Made by a program: the position numbers and the translations under genes. From Anodontia alba (taxonomy: Eukaryota; Mollusca; Bivalvia; Lucinida; Lucinidae): a DNA stretch of 64,000 nucleotides. The notes under the pieces were generated by a model, which searched no databases, was not told the DNA's origin, and saw nothing but the letters and a program-made list of their open reading frames with translations. The DNA is taken from NCBI GenBank assembly GCA_964016985.1, contig OZ024824.1:47103168-47167167 (forward strand). The letters run 5' to 3'. Every line of letters begins with the position of its first letter. Positions within the stretch are counted from its first letter, which is position 1. Positions 33,059 through 44,368 of the stretch are shown one piece after another.

Positions 33059-33206
33059 TTCAAATGTTTGTCGTGAATATGACTTTTATTTCATCTCGTG
33101 AAGAGAAAAAAATGTATATTTCATTCGTGCCTTCGGCACTCATGAAATATACATTTTTTCACTTCACTCGATGAAATAAAAGTCATATTCACTCCAAACA
33201 TTTGAA
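33059..33206. repeat. Long foldback, arms about 70 nt
   Basis: TTCAAATGTTTG..GAATATGACTTTTATTTCAT is repeated inverted, ending CAAACATTTGAA at 33206. The centre is CGTGCCTTCGGCACTCATG, itself a small hairpin. Arms are imperfect (GTCGTG against ACTCCA). Related words (TCACTAGTGAAA, ACGAGTGAAAATTTGAATG) occur upstream at 32578 and 32679, so a larger palindromic element may span 32560-33210. Confidence 0.7.
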
Positions 33207-33248
33207 CATCCTCTATATACTCAATCTCTGACAACTGCAACATAGACT

Positions 33249-33322
33249 CAACTCTTTAGCTAAGAGCTTAAAATATTGGATTTTTACCCAGATGGTCAGG
33301 GTTCGAATCCCACCAATGACAG
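33249..33322 (+). mobile_element. tRNA-like SINE head
   Basis: An A-box-like CTTTAGCTAAGAGC and a strong B-box GGGTTCGAATCCC are spaced about 40 nt apart. The acceptor stem does not close well, so a SINE head or tRNA pseudogene is likelier than a working tRNA. Confidence 0.4.
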
Positions 33323-33437
33323 ATTTTTTCAGCTCTGCTTTGTAACTTTGTTATGGCTTTCATGCCATAAGAGTAATAAATGAATACATTTAATGCCCTG
33401 GCACCACAAATGCTGTTAGTTGAATAAAGCAGAGAAA

Positions 33438-34532
33438 AACTAGAAATGTGTCAGTATGACACAGATTCCCCCGCCTAGGGCCATCCTCACCCACACGCAG
33501 GCATTTTGCAAAAAATGAAGTTGAAAAAAGGGCCATAACTCTCATAATAATTGGCAGATTTTACCCTAAAACTAACGACCATATTTTATGATTATATACC
33601 TGTGTATAAAATATGAATCCAATACACAAATCCATCTTTTTTAAAAAAATATTGGAAGGAAAACATCTTCTGAAGGTGAAAAAGGGCCATAACTCCCATA
33701 ATAATGGGTAGATTTTACCCTAATTGGAACTTACCTCTATTTTATGATGATATACCTGTGTGTTAAATATGAATTCAATACACTGTTTTCAAAAGATATC
33801 AAACTGAAACTATTTTTCAACATTGAAAAAGAGCCATAGCTCCAAAAATAATTGATGGATTTTACCCTAAATCAAACTTGACCTATATTTTATAATTATA
33901 TGCTTGTGTATAAAATATGAATCCAATTCACTAATCTTTTCAAATCATGGAACGGAAACCAAAAGGGCCATAACTCCCAAAATAATTGGTGGATTTTACC
34001 CTAAATCGAACTTGACCTACATTTTATGATTATATACCTGTGTATCAAATTTAAAACCAATACACTAATCTTTTCAAAAGATATCGAACGGAAATCATTT
34101 TTCAGCTATTTTTCAACATTGATAAAGGGCTGTAACTCCAAAAATAATTGGTGGATTTTACCCTAAATCGAACTTGACCTATATTTTATAATTATATGCT
34201 TGTGTATAAAATATGAATCCAATACACTAATCTTTTCAAAAGTTATGGAACGGAAACCATTTTTCAAAGTTGAAAAAGGGCCATAACTCCAAAAATAATT
34301 GGTGGATTTTACCCTAAATCGAACTTGACCGACATTTTATGATTATATACCTGTGTATAAAATTTCAATCCAATATACCAATCCTTTCAAAAGATATCGC
34401 AGGGAAACCATTTGCGTTACGTATGGGACGGATGGGACCGACGTACGTATGAACAGCGGTGATACTATATGCCCACCCCCCACATCAGCCCCCCCACCCC
34501 CTCCCTCCCATTGAAAATGGCGGGAGCATAAC
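33438..34532 (+). mobile_element. Family K element (CATAA superfamily), apparently complete
   Basis: The head is AACTAGAAATGTGTCAGTAT then GACACAGATTCCCCCGCC. About six units of about 150 bp carry AAAGGGCCATAACTCCAAAA, TTGGTGGATTTTACCCTAAA and TATACCTGTGTATAAAATAT. The tail has GGGACGGATGGGACC, a C-rich run and a hairpin ending GGCGGGAGCATAACAA. Non-coding. It shares its head with the mini-element at 36061. Confidence 0.7.
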
Positions 34533-34657
34533 AATTCATCTGCAACAACACAATGAATTTGATGCACTGTAGCATCTATGTGAAATGCACAGTGATTCAA
34601 GGCAATTCTTTGTACGGAGACAGTAAAATGATCCCCCAAACTTCAAAACAATGCTAA

Positions 34658-35540
34658 CAAGAATGGGCAGTCGATGGCATGCCATCACAAATCCCCATGC
34701 TTGTTGCTAATGTTGCTTGTAGCATGACTGACGGACGGGGGACAGACTGACTGGCTCTTGCACACTCTTACCATGAGGGGAGGTCATGTAGCAAGTTTGG
34801 TTAAATTCCGCCCAGTGGTTTAGGACGAGATAGTTTGACGGACAGATTGATGGATAATGGATGCACGGAAAAATAATGTTGCTCTCACACAACCTTACCA
34901 TGTGGGGAAAGTGATGCAGTGAGTTTGATTGAATTCCATCCACTGGTTTAGGAGATAGTGTGATGGACAGATGGACGGACGGCGGTTGCACAGAAAAATA
35001 TTGTTGCTCACGTACACCCTTACCATATGGGGAGGTGATGTAGCAAGTTTGGTTGAATTCCGTCCAGTGGTTTAGGAGATAGCATGACGGACAGATGGAC
35101 CGACAATGGACCCATGGATGGACAGACGCACAGAAAAGTAATGTTTCTCTTGCACACACTTACCATGAGGGGAAGTGATATAGCAAGTTTCCTTGAATTC
35201 CGACCAGTGGTTTAGGAGGAGATAGCATGATGGACAGATGAATGGATACATGGAAGGAGAGATGTACAAAAAAATAATGTTGCTCTCACACACCCTTACC
35301 ATGAGGGGAAGTGATGTAGCAAGTTCGGTTGAATTCCTCCCAGTGGTTTAGGAGGAGATATCCTGATGGACAAATGGATGGACGACAGATGAATGAATGG
35401 ATGGACGGACACATAGAAAAATAATGTTGCTCTTGCACATCCTTACCATGAGGGGAAGTAGAATTCCGCCCAGCGGTTTAGGAGGAGAAAATGTAACGGA
35501 CAGACCGACGGACGAACGGACAGGTGGCGGCATTCACAAT
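34658..35540 (+). mobile_element. Family E tandem array with a GGACGG linker in every unit
   Basis: The head is ACAAGAATGGGCAGTCGATG. About six units of 110-140 bp follow, each with CACCCTTACCATGAGGGGAA, CAAGTTTGGTTGAATTCCG, CAGTGGTTTAGGAGGAGATA and its own GATGGACAGATGGACGGACG. Elsewhere this linker appears only once, before the tail. No clear terminal hairpin was found. A second, short copy is at 38292-38515. Minus-strand frames up to 150 codons are array artefacts. Confidence 0.65.
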
Positions 35541-35611
35541 ATCACCATTGCTTTTTTTCAAAAGTGTGGGGATAATAATATTATTAAATTTTCTAGTCCT
35601 TTCAGACTATT

Positions 35612-35778
35612 ATTTGTTTGTGTTGAGGTTTTACGGCCCAGTCAACTCAATGGGGTCATGTCGAGTGCGGTTAGTTTACCTAACCACACGTTTACTGGGC
35701 AGGCTTAGTCCTCTAAGCGGTTTACCAGTATTGTGCAAATTCTTTCGCCAGAAACTGACAACTGCCCTTCTTGAATCA
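35612..35778 (-). mobile_element. SINE 3' half with 12-bp target duplication
   Basis: GTTTGTGTTGAGGTTTTACG and TGGGCAGGCTTAGTCCTCTA match the SINE at 19428-19728. TTTCAGACTATT stands at 35600-35611 and again at 35779-35790, a target-site duplication. It is 5'-truncated at the AGAAGGGCAGTTGTCAG part, consistent with LINE-driven retroposition. Confidence 0.8.
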
Positions 35779-35790
35779 TTTCAGACTATT

Positions 35791-36060
35791 GATCTCATTA
35801 AATCTGCTTAAGAGCATCATGATGAAGTTGTAACTGTTTCATCACAGCAGAATCATTTGCATCAATATGCTTTCTTAGAGCATTTATTAAATGAGAGTAA
35901 TGTCATTATGCAACAAAGTAGACAAGAGTGCTGTTGTATATTCATACTGTTGTTCTGTACGAACATATTACTTGTCTGGTGATGAGCAGTAGTTTAGGAA
36001 GATATATATCCACATTTTCTTTCTTATTCATCCACAAAAAAAAAAACAAAACAAAAAAAA
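35791..36060. other. Short unique stretch
   Basis: Mixed sequence with an A-rich run at about 36038-36061 just before the next element head. Nothing else is recognised. Confidence 0.4.
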
Positions 36061-36349
36061 AACTAGAAATGTGTCCACAGTACATGGATGCCCCCGCCCA
36101 GGGGCATGACCCTGGGGCAATGGTACCATACATTAAAAGGTCTTGATGTAAGTAAGTGTCATACAAAGTTTCAACTTACTAGCCCAGAAGGTATAAAAGT
36201 TATTAGCTGCAAGAGAAACACGGATGTAAATTTGCACCTAAACTTGCAGGTAGAACCTGGTTACGAATGTGACATACGCACATACGCACGTAACATCACG
36301 GTGAAATGCAATATGCCCCTCTCCTGCCAAAGGCAGGTGGGGGCATAAA
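36061..36349 (+). mobile_element. Mini-element T: head, one unit and hairpin tail, complete
   Basis: The head AACTAGAAATGTGTCCACAG, then ATGGATGCCCCCGCCCAGGG, is close to that of family K. A single unit (CAAAGTTTCAACTTACTAGC) follows, then a short ACATACGCACATACGCACG linker and the hairpin ATGCCCCTCTCCTGCC / GGCAGGTGGGGGCAT with TAA. At 289 bp it is the smallest full copy of the CATAA architecture here and defines both ends. Confidence 0.7.
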
Positions 36350-36352
36350 AAA

Positions 36353-38288
36353 AAAAGAGGCCACGACCTCTGAAATCGCTCACCTGACAACATCTGCTTT
36401 AGATGCAAGACTTAATATTCATATTTAAATGCCATAGTCTTGGCATATAATGATTTATCCAATCCAATGTAGATCTCAAGACATTACTGGACATCCATGG
36501 AACAATCCAGTGAAGTTTGTTTGAAATTAGCCCAGTTATTAATTGAAGGCTCTGGTGATTTTACACAATTTCATAGTGTGCTGGGTTCCTATGAGTTACA
36601 GAAAAACTGTTTTGAATTTTTTTCTAATTTTAGAATTGGTGGCATTTTTGTTTAGCAGAGAAGAACAGTTTGAGCAATTTCGGTAGAGGACCTCCAAAAG
36701 AGCTATCCAATTAAGTTTGGTTGAAATCTGCCTAGTGGTAATGGAGGAGATATTGTTTGAAGATTTTTTTTTTTTCTATTTTTAGCTCTGGCAGCCATTT
36801 TGTGCAGTGAAGTGGAACAGTTTGAGAAATTTTGGTAAAGGATCTCCCAAGGGAACAATCCTATCAAGTTTGGTTGAAATTAGCCAAGTTGTAATGGAGG
36901 AGATGTTGTTTGAAGTTTTTTTGTTGTTGTTTTTTTTTTTTTTTCATTTTTTTTAGTTCTGGCTGCCATTTTGAGCAGTGGAGCCAAATGATTTGAGCAA
37001 TTTTGGTAGAGGACCTCAAAAGGAAGTTTGGTTGAAATTGGCCAAGGGGTTATGGAGATGATGCTGTTTGAAGTTATTTATATCTGTAGCTCTGGCCACC
37101 ATTTTGTGCACCGAAGTGGCACTGTTGATGGAATTTTTGCAGGGAGCTTGCCTAGGAACAATCCTACCAAGTTTGGATGAAATCCACCAAGTGGTTACGG
37201 AGGAGATGTCATTTGAATTTTTCTATTTTTTGCTCTTGCCTTCATATTGTGCAATGGAGCCGAACCATTTAGCAATTTTGGAGAGGACCTCCCAAGGAAC
37301 AATCCAAGTTTTGTTGAAATCCGCCACGTAGTTATGGAGGAGACGTTGCTGAAGTTATTACTATTTTTAGCTCTGGTTGCCATTTTGTGCAGCAGAGAGG
37401 TACAGTTTGAGCAATTTTGGTAGAGGACTACCCGAAGAACTATCCTATCAAGTTTGGTTGAAATCTGCCCAGTGGTTACAAAAAAGATGTTGTTTGAAGG
37501 GTTTTTTTTTTCTATTTTTAACTCTGGCGGCCATTTTGTGCAGCAGGGCAGAAAGATTTGAGCAATTTTGGCAGAGGACCTCCCAAGGAACAATCCAATC
37601 ACCTTTGGTTGAAACCCACATAGAGGTTACAAAGGAGTTGTCATTTGAAAGTTTATGCTATTTTTAGCTCTGACAGCCATTTTTTGCAGCAGAGCGGAAT
37701 GATTTTGGTAGAAGACCTCCCAAGGAACAAACCTAAATCCATCGACTTGTTACGGAGAAGATGTCATTTGAATTTTCTTTTTCTATTTTTAGCTCTGGCA
37801 GCCATTTTGTGCAGCGGAGCAGATGATTTGAGCAATTTTGGTAGAGGACCTCCCAAAGAACAATCCTATCCGGTTTGATCGAAATCGGCCCAGTAGTTAC
37901 AGAGGAAATGTTCTTTGAAGTATTTTCTATTTTCAGCTGTGGTGGTGATTTTGTGCAGCAGAGTGGAACGTTTGAGCGATTTTTGTAGAAGACCTCCCAA
38001 GGAACAATCCTATCAAGTTTAGTTGAAATCCACCCAGTGGTTATGGAGGAGTTGTTGTTTGAAGTTGTTTTTTCTATTTTTAGCTCTGGGGGCCATTTTG
38101 TGCAGAGGAGGGGAACAATTTGAGTAATTTTGGTAGAAATCCTCCCAAGGAACAAACTTATCAACTTTGGTTGAAATCCACCCAGTAGTTATGGAGGAGA
38201 TGTCATTTGAAGCAAATTGTGGATGAAGCACGACGGACACAGGGCGATAACAATAGCTCACCCCAAGCACTTTGTGCTCGGTGAGCTA
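36353..38288 (+). mobile_element. Family L pearl-like element
   Basis: The head has AAGAGGCCACGACCTCT and GCTCACCTGA; the tail is GCTCGGTGAGCTAAAAA. About ten units of about 150 bp carry TAGCTCTGGCGGCCATTTTG, TTTTGGTAGAGGACCTCCCA and CAGTGGTTATGGAGGAGATG. The linker is short (CACGACGGACACAGGG). Poly-T runs near 36765 and 36925. Frames up to 143 codons on minus are array readings. The element adjoins mini-element T directly on its left. Confidence 0.75.
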
Positions 38289-38291
38289 AAA

Positions 38292-38515
38292 ACTAGAATG
38301 CACAGTCGATGGCCCACCATTGCAAATCCCCTCATTTCGTGCTAATGTTGCTAATAGCATGATGGGTGTATGGACAGATGGACGGACTTGCTCTCACACA
38401 CCCTTTCCATGAAAGGAAGTCATGTAGCAAGTTTTGGATAAATTTCCACCCAGTGGTTTCGGAGGAGACATCGTGATGTACAGATGAGTAGATGCTGGAT
38501 GGAAAAATGAAGTTT
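38292..38515 (+). mobile_element. Family E short copy
   Basis: The head AACTAGAATGCACAGTCGAT lies directly after the L tail. Then one to two units follow with TATGGACAGATGGACGGAC and CAGTGGTTTCGGAGGAGACA. It ends without a recognisable hairpin. Confidence 0.55.
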
Positions 38516-39930
38516 TTAAAAGTAAAACATATTTTAACTAGCAATACTTAACCTATAGATAATGTGCTATTCTATTCTGTATTTCACACCTTCCACAGAA
38601 AAAACGACAGTTCAGTCGTCTTAAGGAGTCTTAATCCAGAAGGTTCCTTAGGCAGTTATCTGTGTGACTTAACTCTTTCCTGCTTAAATGATCACGTGTC
38701 AGTTTCTTTGATGTATAAAACAATAGAAACAATTAAAATAGAGCTGCACTAGGGGGAGGTGGGACTCTAGATTCTCTAATAATATATCTTTAAGGTGTTA
38801 TGGTGTTAATACCTTATATGCTACTAGTAGATGATAGAGGTTGCTAGTTCTTAAGCCTCAGATGCCTAATTACTGGCCCCTCCTTTCTTTTTTTGGGTAA
38901 CAACAGTTGGCCCCAGAAAAGAATTAATGAGTCATTGAGACATAATCTCAAAATTTTACTTCAACTGCAACCTCAAGAATACTGTTTGATAATAAGTTTG
39001 AAACCAAACTTGTCGAACAGATGTCTAGACAACAAGCTGTCTATCTTAAGAGGCGCATTATTAAATAAGGAAATGTCTTCTCGGACAAGCTTCCTATAGA
39101 TAACCAACATTTCTCGAGATTTTCATATAAATCCTAGATATGTAAAGATTATCTTATTAATAAATAGTCTAAATTATTATAATTATGATCTAATTAGAGT
39201 CTGATTAATTGGACTGATATGACTGTTTCCAATAAGCAGACCATAATCCTTAACTAACCGTAAGGTTTTATAATTATTCACTTTTTCGTTTCAATGTAAA
39301 AAAGGGATAAGAATAATTCAGGTAAAAGGTCTAATCCTTACCGAATACCCAGATTATCCATCAATGATAGCAAATATATGATTGACAATTTTATCTATTG
39401 CTAGGCTAATTGTATTAACGTATCTTAGTCCTAACGATGATACTAGACAGCGATTGTCTACGTCTGCAGATGAAGAATGACAACCTCAGTCATTTTAATA
39501 AAACGCTTCTGCCATAGGAGATTTAGGAAACGTTTCATATCGTTGACAAAATAAGAAAGGGAAAGACTGCTAACATCATCACATAGAGTTTGGCAAGCAT
39601 AATATTCTTATTAAGAATAAAGGCTGATAACATAGCTTACTGTAAAACAGCCTGCTAATTTAGCTTAAGATCTTACAATATTATTGAGATTTAATCAATT
39701 AGAAAGAACTGGCTAAAATCATTTCTACTACCAGGTCTAATTATAACATACCATGGATCTAATTCCAAGTAGTTGTGGTCATGGTACCCAAGCCATAAAT
39801 CAATATTATAAATCTGTAAACGAATGATGTTCCGACCAACACACATGAACCCAAGAATAAGGGTGTAATCAGGTGTCAGACATTCTTATGAATATTATTA
39901 TTATTCAAATTCTGAGTATATTAATAACTG
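38516..39930. other. AT-rich unique sequence, no gene recognised
   Basis: About 1.4 kb of AT-rich, non-tandem sequence with no open frame above about 70 codons and no element ends that I can see. It may be genuine intron sequence of the Tudor-type gene or an old, unrecognised element. Confidence 0.4.
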
Positions 39931-41315
39931 ACAAGGCAGTCTGAAGGACAGCTATATCTCCCGCCGCAGGCCTTCAATTGTGACACTGACCTTGAGTCTG
40001 CATTGTTGAGTTATGGGTTCTGCACATCATCTCACTAAGGCAAACATCTGACCCAAATTTAATAAATATCTTTCAAAGGGTTCAGGAGATATGAAGTGAA
40101 CATGAAATTCAAGGCTCAAACTTGTGACCTCTAACTGTGACCTTGACCTTGAGTCAGCATGCTTGAGTTATGGGTTCTGCACATCACCTCACTAAGACAA
40201 ACATTTGACAAAAGTTTCATGAAAATCTTTCAAAGGGTTCAGGAGATATGGAGTGAACAAGAAAGAGACAGATGACCTACAATTGTGACCTTGACCTTGA
40301 GTCTGCATCGTTGGGTTAAAGGTTCTACACATCATCTCACTAAGGCAAACATTTGACCAAAATTTAACAACGCAGTCTGAATGGCAATGGAGCGACCTCA
40401 AAATTCAAGGCTCAAACTGGTGACCTTCAATTGTGACCTTGACCTTGAGTCAGCATAGCTGAGTTATGGGTTCTACGTATCATCTCACTGAGGCAAACAT
40501 TTGACCAACGTTTAAAGAAAATCCTTCCAGGGGTAAAGGAGATATGGAGCCGACACCAAATTCAAGGCTCAAACTCAAGACCTTCAACTGTGACCTTGAC
40601 CTTAAGTCAAGGGCTGATTTATGGGTTCTGCACATTGTCCCACTGAGGTGAACATTTGATCAAAGTTTAGAGAAAAGCCTCCCAGGGGTAAAGGAGATAT
40701 AGAGCGGACACAAAATTCAAGGCTCAAACCCATGACCTTGAACTGTGACCTTGACCTTGAGTCAGCATGGCTGAGTTAATGATTCTGCACATCATCTTAC
40801 TAAGGTGAACATTTGACCAAAGTTTAAAGAAAATCCTTCCACTGGTATAGGAGATACAGAGCGGACACGAAATTCAAGGCTCAAACCTGTGACCTTGATC
40901 TGTGACCTTGACCTTGTGTCGACATGGTTGAGTTATGAGTTCTGCACATTATCTCACTGAGGCAAACATACAACCAAAGTCATCATCTCACTGAGGTAAA
41001 CATACAACCAAAGTGTAAAGAAAATCCTTCCAGGGGTATAGGAGATATGGAGCAGACACGGAATTCAAGGCTCAAACGCATGACCTTGACCTGTGACCTT
41101 GACCTTGAGTTGGCATGGTTGACTTATGGGTTCTGCACATCGACTCACTGAGGCAAACATTTGACCAAGTTTAATGAAAATCTTGCAAAGGGTTCAGGAG
41201 ATATGGAGCGGACAAGAAAGTGTTATGGAAGGACAAACAGACGGATGGACAGACAGATGGACAGACAAAGGCCATTTCTATAATCCCCCATCTGCTTCGT
41301 GGCGGGGGATTAATT
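39931..41315 (+). mobile_element. Family F element with tandem TGACCTTGACCTTGA sites
   Basis: The head is ACAAGGCAGTCTGAAGGACA with CTATATCTCCCGCCG. Seven to eight units of about 155-170 bp carry TGACCTTGACCTTGAGTC, GAGTTATGGGTTCTGCACAT, CACTGAGGCAAACATTTGAC and CAGGGGTATAGGAGATATGG. The tail is CAGACGGATGGACAGACAG and the hairpin AATCCCCCATCTGC-TTCG-TGGCGGGGGATT. Non-coding. Confidence 0.75.
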
Positions 41316-41429
41316 ATGACAGAAAACAAAGTAATTTTGATATGACATCCCTCTATGAGATAGTATAATATAGGAAATATTTAGTCCATAAATGCCTTAA
41401 GCTTCCCTACTACTATGAGAATAGGGGAG
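41316..41429. other. Short unique spacer
   Basis: Contains TAAGCTTCCCTACTACTATG and no feature. Confidence 0.3.
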
Positions 41430-42037
41430 TTAAATGCAATTTAACCATTTTCCCATTAAGTCTATGGGAACTTTCTGTTGTCATGGCAACCAAACCAAGA
41501 GGCAGATCTACATAATTTTAGCTATTTATGATTGCCCTTACCCAAGCAACATTTGTACCAAATTAGAGTCATACTGCTTCAGCAGTTTTGAAGGAGTTGT
41601 TTAAAAAATTACTTCTTCAAAATTGCAACTTTGCAATGGTAACCAAACGAAATGGCCGCTGGTCATAAAACACATAAACTGGGTAGACAATCATCAGATG
41701 ACCATAACTGACAAATATGGTTCAAGTCACTTCAGTGGTTATGGAGAAAATGCAAATTAACCATTTTTCCATTATAAGTCTATGGGAGCTTTCTGTTGCC
41801 ATGGCAACCAAACAAAGAGCCAGATCACCATAATTTTAGCTATTTTTAAATGCCCCCACCAAAGCAAAATTCCTACCAAATTAGGGACAAATGGCATCAG
41901 TGGCTTTGGAGGAGTTGTAGTTTAAGAGTGTTAACTGACAAATGGACGGACGGACTGATGAATGGATGCACGCATGGACGGACGACGGACAAAAAGTGAT
42001 CATTATAGCTCATCCTGAGCATAGCTCAGGCGAGCTA
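41430..42037 (+). mobile_element. Family M element, 5'-truncated
   Basis: Two units of the M type (TGTCATGGCAACCAAACC, AATGGCCGCTGGTCATAAAA) are followed by GGACGGACTGATGAATGG and the tail GCTCAGGCGAGCTAAAAA. There is no head; the left edge is inside a unit. Confidence 0.7.
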
Positions 42038-42129
42038 AAAATATAGGTCAGCTATATTTTCATGGGAAAACCCATATATAAAATTTCAAAACCCTAGCAT
42101 GCAGGGTTCTTAAGACATGGCATGCACAA

Positions 42130-44368
42130 ACAAGAGGCTCACGGGCCACGGGTCGCTCACCTGAGTGACATAGCCACTGCAGATATGCAGATGATATGCA
42201 ACATTTTTCCAATCCTGTCATCGCAACTAATGAAAAGATCATCATTTAAGCAGTTCTTAATTTTGAAGAAGAATATATATGGCATGACAGTCAATGGAGC
42301 GTGATCATTTGAACAAACTCTCAATCACAACAGTGGGATCAACGCGAAATTTGGTGGCAAATGGCTAAGTGGTTTCTGAAGAATCATGATTTTATACATG
42401 TAAATAGCTCAGTGGCAGGGAAATATAATAAACATAAACAAGATGGCAGCCATCTTAGATTTCCAATCAGAATGATTTTAGCTTCTGTTGATCTACAAGT
42501 CACCTTGCTACTTCCAATGAACTTTAAGTCAATTGCCCTTTTGGTTCAGGAGAAAAAGGTCAAAACAGATGGACGCCATAGCCTCAATTTGGGATTTCCT
42601 ATTGCAACTATTTGAGCTATTTTTTATCTACAAGTCACCCCGATGCTTCCTACCAAGTTTCGAGTCAATTAGCCTTTCAGTTCAGAAGAAGAAGGGAAAA
42701 ATAGATTTTCAAGATGGCCAACATCTTGGATTTCCGATTGGAACAATTTTAGCTATTTTTATATCCTTTGATTCAGGAAAATTTTAGATCTACAAGTCAC
42801 CCCAACGCTTCCTACCAAGTTTCAAGTTAAATGGCCTTTCAGTTCAGGAGAAGAAGCGAAAAATAGATTTTCAAGATGGCTATCATGGCGGCCATCATGG
42901 AATTCTGATAGGGACAATTTTTAGCTATTTTTGATCTACAAGTCACCCTGATGCTTCCAACTTAGTTTAAAGTCAATACGCCTATCGGTTCAGGAGAAGA
43001 AGTGAAAAATAGATTTTCAAGATGGCAACCATGGTGGCCATCTTGGATTTCCATTCGGAATGATTTTAGCCATTTTTGATCTGTAAGTCACCCCGATGCT
43101 TCCTTCCGAGTTTCAAGTCAGTTGGCTTTGGGTTTAGGAGAAGAAGCGAAAAATAGATTTTCAATATGGCCACCATGGCGGCCATCTTGGATTTCCCATC
43201 AGCAGGATTTTAGCAATTTTTGATCTACAAGTCACCCTGATACTTCCAACCAAGTTTGGAGTCATTTGGCCTTTCGGCTTAGGAAATGAAGTGAAATATA
43301 GATTTTCAAGATGGCGGCCATGTCTGCCATCTTGGATTTCCGATCGGAACGATTTTAGCTATTTTTGATCTACAAGTCACCTCGATGCTTCCTACCAAGT
43401 TTCGAGTCAATTGGCATTTGAGTTTAGGAGAAGAAGCAAAAAATAGATTTTCAAGATGGAGGCCATCTTGGATTTTAGATCGGCACGATTTTAGGTATTT
43501 TGGATCTACAAGTCACCCCAATGCCTCCTACCAAGTTTAGAGTCAACTGGCCTTTCGGTGCAGGAGAAGCGAAAAATAGATTTTCAAGATGGCGGCCTTC
43601 TTAGATTTCCGATCATAATGATTTAAGCTATTTTTGATCTACAAGTCACCCTGATGCTTCCTACTAAATTTCCAGTCAATTGACTTTTGGGTTTAGGAGA
43701 AGAAGCGAAAAATAGATTTTCAAGATGGCGGCCATCTTGGATTTATGATCGGCACGATTTTAGCTATGTTTGATCTACAAGTCACCCCAATGCTTCCTAC
43801 CAAGTTTCGAGTCAACTGTCCTTTTGGTTCAGAAGAAGAAGCGAAAAATAGATTTTTAAGATGGCTGCCATAGCAGCTATCTTGGATTTCAGATCAGCAC
43901 GATTTTAGCTATTTTTGATCTGTAAGTCACCCCAATGCTTCCTACCAAGTTTGGAGTCAATTGGCTTTTGGGTTTAGGAGTAGAAGCGAAAAATAGATTT
44001 TCAAGATAGCTGCTATGGCGGCCATCTTGGATTTCCAATCGGGACAATTTTAGCTATTTTTGATATAAAAGTCATCCTTATGCTTTCTAGCAAGTTTGGA
44101 GTCAACTGGCCTTTCGGTTCAGGAGAAGAAGCGAAAAATAGAATTTCAAGATGGCGGCCATGGTGGCCGTCTTGGATTTCTGATCGGAACGATTTAGCTA
44201 TTTTTGATCTACAAGTCACCCCCATGCTTCCTACCAAGTATCGAGTCAATTGGCCTAGAGGCGTAGGAGGAGTAGGCTTTTAAAGCAATTGTTGAGGACG
44301 CACGACGGACGACGGACATTGACTGACCACAATAGCTCACCATCAGCACTTTGTGCTCAGGTAAACTA
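42130..44368 (+). mobile_element. Family D pearl-like element, about 12 units
   Basis: The head is ACAAGAGGCTCACGGGCC with CGCTCACCTGAG; the tail is GTGCTCAGGTAAACTAAAAA, where one base change breaks the usual GGTGAGC arm. The 5' head region is the same as that of family A (AGTGGTTTCTGAAGAATCAT). Core units carry AGATGGCGGCCATCTTGGAT and CGAAAAATAGATTTTCAAGA. It is followed directly by A core units. Confidence 0.8.

Larger units (their letters stand above)
32037..33437. other. Unique AT-rich stretch with foldbacks and a tRNA-like segment
   Basis: No recognisable gene is present. It holds a near-perfect palindrome at 32566-32596 around TTTTCACTAGTGAAAA, an adjacent hairpin to 32632, the long foldback at 33059-33206, and the tRNA-like segment at 33249-33322. 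Frames of up to 77 codons lack features. Confidence 0.45.

Noticed and set aside
34707..35302. 150-codon minus frame with Cys/His-rich repeats resembling a zinc-binding protein
   Set aside because: It is the complement of the family E array, and the spacing of Cys/His follows the DNA period rather than a zinc-finger pattern.
37195..38164. 135-143 codon minus frames with SITTGWISTKLDRIV-like repeats
   Set aside because: Antisense readings of family L units; not protein repeats of a real gene.
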